Shown here piece after piece: positions 60,652 through 64,000 of a DNA stretch of 64,000 nucleotides. Origin of the DNA: Hevea brasiliensis (Eukaryota; Streptophyta; Magnoliopsida; Malpighiales; Euphorbiaceae); assembly GCF_030052815.1 (NCBI RefSeq), contig NC_079496.1, forward strand, positions 8,439,278 through 8,503,277, in the 5' to 3' direction. Positions within the stretch are counted from its first letter, which is position 1; each line of letters starts with the position of its first letter. A program made the translations under genes and the position numbers. The notes under the pieces are model-generated. The model had not been told where the DNA came from and searched no databases. It was given only the letters and a program-made list of their open reading frames with translations.

Positions 60652-61730
60652 AGCTGTCGCAAGGAATTTTGCGGTCGCCTGAACGAACCCTCACCGAAGT
60701 GGAAAAGAATGAGGAGTCGCCACCTTAGTTTTGAGGGAAACTAAAGAAAACCATTTGTGAAGACAAAGTGAAATAAAACCACTTCAAAACAGAGATTCTA
60801 AGTTCGGGGTCCGTAAACGGGTGGAGAAGGTGTTAAGCACCCCACCTCGTCCCTTAATAAGGGTAAGTAGATTTAACTTTGCATTCTTTATAAATTAGTT
60901 AGGAGGGCTTGAATGGAAATGTTAATCCTTTTAACAAAAAGGAATATTTAATTTTTCACTAAATTCGGATTACCCAAATACATAAGTAAGTGAGACAACC
61001 TTAGTGAGTTATTGTTGTATTGTTAATTTTGTTTGAAGGGGGCTATTTGGTTAAAATTCAATTTGAGAATCGGATAAGAACTCTCCTCCGATCTCTTTTA
61101 ATATTTATTAAAATTTTAGCTTGAAGATCGGATAAGGACTCTCCTCCGATCTCTTTTAATATTTATTAAAATTTTAGCTTGAGGATCGGATAAGAACTCT
61201 CCTCCGACCTCTGAGCTGTACATCTATCCGATGTCAACAGCTGGTCTCCTGGTCAAACACATCTTTTGACTCAGCCACGAGACTAGGCTTTGACATAGGC
61301 CTTTAGATGGGATGTTCCACCGGTCTCTAGAGATCGCCCAAATGATGTATTTTATTTTCAATGTAATCTGATCTCTAGAGATCACCAAAATGATGTAGTC
61401 CAATTTTAATGCAATCCGATCTCTAGAGATCGCCCAAATGATGTAATCCGATCTTTTGGAAATAAAGATTTTATTTTGTCAATTATCATCTTATTTATTA
61501 TTGCATTAATTATTTTCCGATCTCTGAAGTATTTACCCGATCTGACCTTTAAATTAAATGACCCTAAACCGATCCGCAATTCAAAAAATTTATCTTAATC
61601 TGCCGATCTCTAGTTAACCGATATCTTTATGGAATCTTGGGAATATTTGCGAGACGTGTCAGAACAGCTGGCGAGTCCCGCTATTCGATGCATTACCTGG
61701 AACCTCGCGAGCATTAAATGCTCGGACGAG

Positions 61731-61738
61731 TATAAATA
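61731..61738 (+). promoter_or_regulatory. TATA box of the antisense LTR gene (right copy)
   Basis: GAGTATAAATAGGGGTGGGG is identical to the left copy, 156 bases before the ATG at 61894. Confidence 0.62.
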
Positions 61739-61893
61739 GGGGTGGGGTTAGCCAGTTACTCTCTTATGTCATTTTCAGTCTTTTGCGAACAACTTCAAAA
61801 TTCTCTTGTTTTCTCAAATTCTTCCGACACCGATCAGACTCCAGTAAGGGCTTTGATCTTTCTTTTAGTTTAAATTCTTTATTTCCTTTGAAA

Positions 61894-63750
61894 ATGAGCG
61901 GTGCCGAAGGTCAGAGAGCGATGAGCCCCCCTTCTATTCAGTTCTCGTGGTCGTCTGATGAAGTAGAGGTGGTAGGACCGATCGGACGACCTGAACCTCC
62001 TCCATTGTGCATTTCGCCCGTGTGGCAGGATCTTCAAGGCGAACACATTCTTCAGGGAGAGAGAATCTTCCTATGGACGAGCTGCCATCGGTCTTGCAAG
62101 AAACCGACCTGCAGTCGTTCAGCCAGGAGTACAACATCGAACCTGATTCGTACGAGCTCATCCGGTGTCACGGTGATCTTCATGGCGATCATTTCTTCGA
62201 AGAGAATGACATGCTCATGGTATAAGAGGAACAGTTAAAGGCCGGTCTACGGTTTCCTCTGGACGACTTTTTTAAGGAAATTTTGAAATATCACCAAGTG
62301 TGCATCGCCCAAGTTCACTCGAACTCGTGGCGTATCTTAGTAGCCTTCCGAGGCCTATGTCGAGCTAAGGGCTCGACCTCTGACTAAAGTGTTATTTGAA
62401 TCGCCGGCTAACTCGTCGAAAGGACGACGAGTATTGGTTCTTCCAAGCGAAACCACATTGCGGGCTTTTCACCGATCTGCCCTCCTCCCTGAAGAATTGG
62501 AAGAACCGATTCTTTATCCTGAGGAGCAAAATTCCGAACAACTTTGAGGGCTTCCCCCGCAGCTGGCTGCACCAGGGCCCGTACTTCGAAGCGCATTACT
62601 TTAAATAGAGAAGAAGGCCTGATGGTGATGGAGTTGAAGGAGCAAGCGTCCAGAGAGAAGTTCTCTTGTTTGGATGCAGTGACTGCTAAACTGCATCACT
62701 GGACGATGGAGTTGGTCACGGGCGAAGATCGCGGGCTTCGGCTCTCTGACCTCGGAATCGGTATTTTCTACATCTCAGATCTCAGGACCTTAGCGATCTC
62801 ACTGACCTCTTCTTTGTGCAGGTATGGCAAGCGGCGAAGCCTCCAAGGAGAGCAGGAAGCGAAAGAGGGAGATCTCCCGAAAGGTGCGGGAGATGAAGCG
62901 AGCTGAGGAAATGCAGACACCCAGGCATGAGCCCGGGGAAATACAAGAAGGCTCGTCTCAACCTTCAGGACCGGTGGTCGTAGAAGTGGTCCAATCCCCT
63001 CCTCGCCTGGAAGAGCCGCCTCCACCTCCTCCAGTTGCTCCGAGCGCAGAAGAGGGTCCTTTTCAACCTAACGTGAGAACCATCTCCCGCGGTGCCCAAG
63101 TCTTAGTCCACTCACTGGAGAAGAATCGTACGGTTCGAAAGAACCCTAGTTTCGCCAAGGTCTTGGCGTCCTCTATCTGTCTTCGAGAAGATCGGGATAG
63201 GCTGTCTCCGGATAACCTTGATGATATCTTGACCCAATCCATGAGCCTGAACGTGGAGTGCCTGGTGAACCAGCACATCGTACGGGAGAAGGCGCATCGC
63301 CTGGGTAAAGAGGTCGAGAGGATGGGTCATGAAGCAGCTTCTCTCCGATCTCAACTTTCATCCGCTCAGGGCTACATATCTCAAATTGAGGGGCGAATGA
63401 AGTTCTATGTGGACAAGCTGGCCGAGCAAGCTCATGTCCTGGCTGAGCGAGATCATGCTCTTGAAGAAGTGCAAGCGCTCCGGGCCAATGAAGCTGCTCA
63501 ACTTGCTCACCTTGCTGAGGAGCTCAAGGCGAAAGAAGAAGAGATGGTGACCGGAGTGGCCGGCGCTTATGTGAATGCTCACAGAGATCTCCTGGCCGAG
63601 CTCAAGAAGCGTTATCCTGAGGAGGACTTCTCTTGGATGGCCAACCTGGCTCCCGAGGATGAAGGTGAGGATAGCGAGGAGGAGGCTGAGGGTGAGAGAG
63701 GAAACAGACAAAATGTAGATCAGGCTGGGGGTGATCCTCCAGCTGAATGA
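61894..63750 (+). pseudogene. Antisense LTR gene, right copy
   Basis: Same organisation as the left copy: MSGAEGQRAMS start, a frame change near 62010, the Transposase_28-like domain at about 62060-62600, an intron-like segment ending at TTTGTGCAG, and the coiled-coil exon 62824-63750 (308 residues, ending nine codons earlier through a TGA). Here DLQ is followed by Ser and LPSSLKN by Trp (both stops in the left copy). Instead a TAA falls after DMLMV at 62223, and a small indel region near 62370-62400 breaks GLRPTAKVF. The two copies therefore carry different lesions. Confidence 0.7.
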
Positions 63751-64000
63751 CTTGTACTAATTCTTGAAATGAAATGAAATGGAATGCCTTTTTTGTTCGA
63801 TGAATGGTTGTGATCGGAAAATTTCTAAATTATTTAAACACTTGATCGTCTGAGTATGTTGAAATAACTGAAAGTGATTATTAACCTAAGTGTGAGAGAT
63901 CGGAAAACACAATGAGCATGAGATCGGTACGGAACCAATGCTAGACAAGACTTGATTAAAATTGTAAATTTGGCTTGAACATTTAAGATCGGGATCATCA

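Larger units (their letters stand above)
42027..64000 (-). mobile_element. Giant Ogre/Tat-lineage Ty3/gypsy retrotransposon (right end outside the window)
   Basis: Minus-strand element with LTRs TGCCGACACC...TTGCGACA (left copy 42027-48048; right copy starts at 60655). The order is PBS, ORF1 ahead of gag, gag, protease, G-patch, intron, RT, gypsy RNase H, second RNase H, integrase, tandem repeats, PPT, LTR. ORF1 before gag, the protease-RT intron and the double RNase H are hallmarks of Ogre/Tat elements. The internal part is 12.6 kb. The visible length is 22.0 kb, and from LTR alignment about 365 bp should be missing on the right. It is inserted in unit B (left flank CTCTT). All its genes carry lesions. 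Confidence 0.92.
60655..64000 (-). repeat. 5' LTR of the Ogre-type element (partial, cut by the window end)
   Basis: Matches the left LTR with scattered substitutions. A large deletion joins the left-LTR equivalents of about 42808 and 44882 (junction CCGACCTCTGAGCTG at about 61206-61220, sharing TCT). Base 64000 aligns with 47683, so about 365 bases of LTR remain outside. The minisatellite is reduced to about three units. It retains the palindromes, TATA box and antisense gene. Confidence 0.9.

Overview
This is a window of plant nuclear DNA, most likely from a woody eudicot. The evidence is a 13-exon chloroplast protease gene with GT-AG introns, a second intron-rich gene, AT-rich spacers, and several layers of nested plant retrotransposons (Ty1/copia, Ty3/gypsy, Ogre/Tat, RTE-type LINE, hAT). 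I cannot name the species; a Malpighiales origin is only an impression from repeat style. About 15 kb is host-gene territory and most of the rest is transposable elements.

Layout. 764-1282 (+) is the last exon of an unrecognised membrane-anchored basic protein. 3088-15600 (-) is a complete nuclear gene for the thylakoid-lumen C-terminal processing protease (CtpA, D1 maturation). All 13 exons join in phase to 529 codons. Its ninth intron carries a gypsy element (4291-11411, TSD TTTAT) whose gag is split by a copia element (6166-10440, TSD CTTAG). 17382-25327 (+) is a decayed WD40 gene of the plant AMBRA1-like type. Its splice junctions are still recognisable, but one WD40 exon is missing, it has several stops and frameshifts, and a LINE tail with a 19-bp TSD sits in one intron.

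From 26128 onward the window is nested repeats. Three large non-coding units (A 26128-30994, B 34863 onward, C 37508-41582) have TG...CA ends and look like solo LTRs; A and C each show a 5-bp TSD. A holds a non-autonomous hAT element (8-bp TSD), which itself holds another LINE tail. C is inserted in B.

B is also split at 42027 by a giant Ogre/Tat-type element that runs off the window end. On the minus strand this element reads: 5' LTR (60655 to beyond 64000), PBS, ORF1, gag, protease plus G-patch, a spliceable 178-bp intron, RT, two RNase H domains, integrase, a 60-bp tandem-repeat array, PPT, and a 6.0-kb 3' LTR (42027-48048). The most unusual feature is that the LTRs themselves carry a TATA-preceded, apparently intron-containing gene on the opposite strand (Transposase_28-like domain plus coiled coil). 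It is therefore present twice, once in each LTR, with different lesions. The left LTR also has a second TATA-preceded open frame that the right LTR has lost in a roughly 2-kb deletion.

Functionally, only CtpA looks like an intact host gene. The WD40 locus is a pseudogene, and every retroelement coding region seen is broken.
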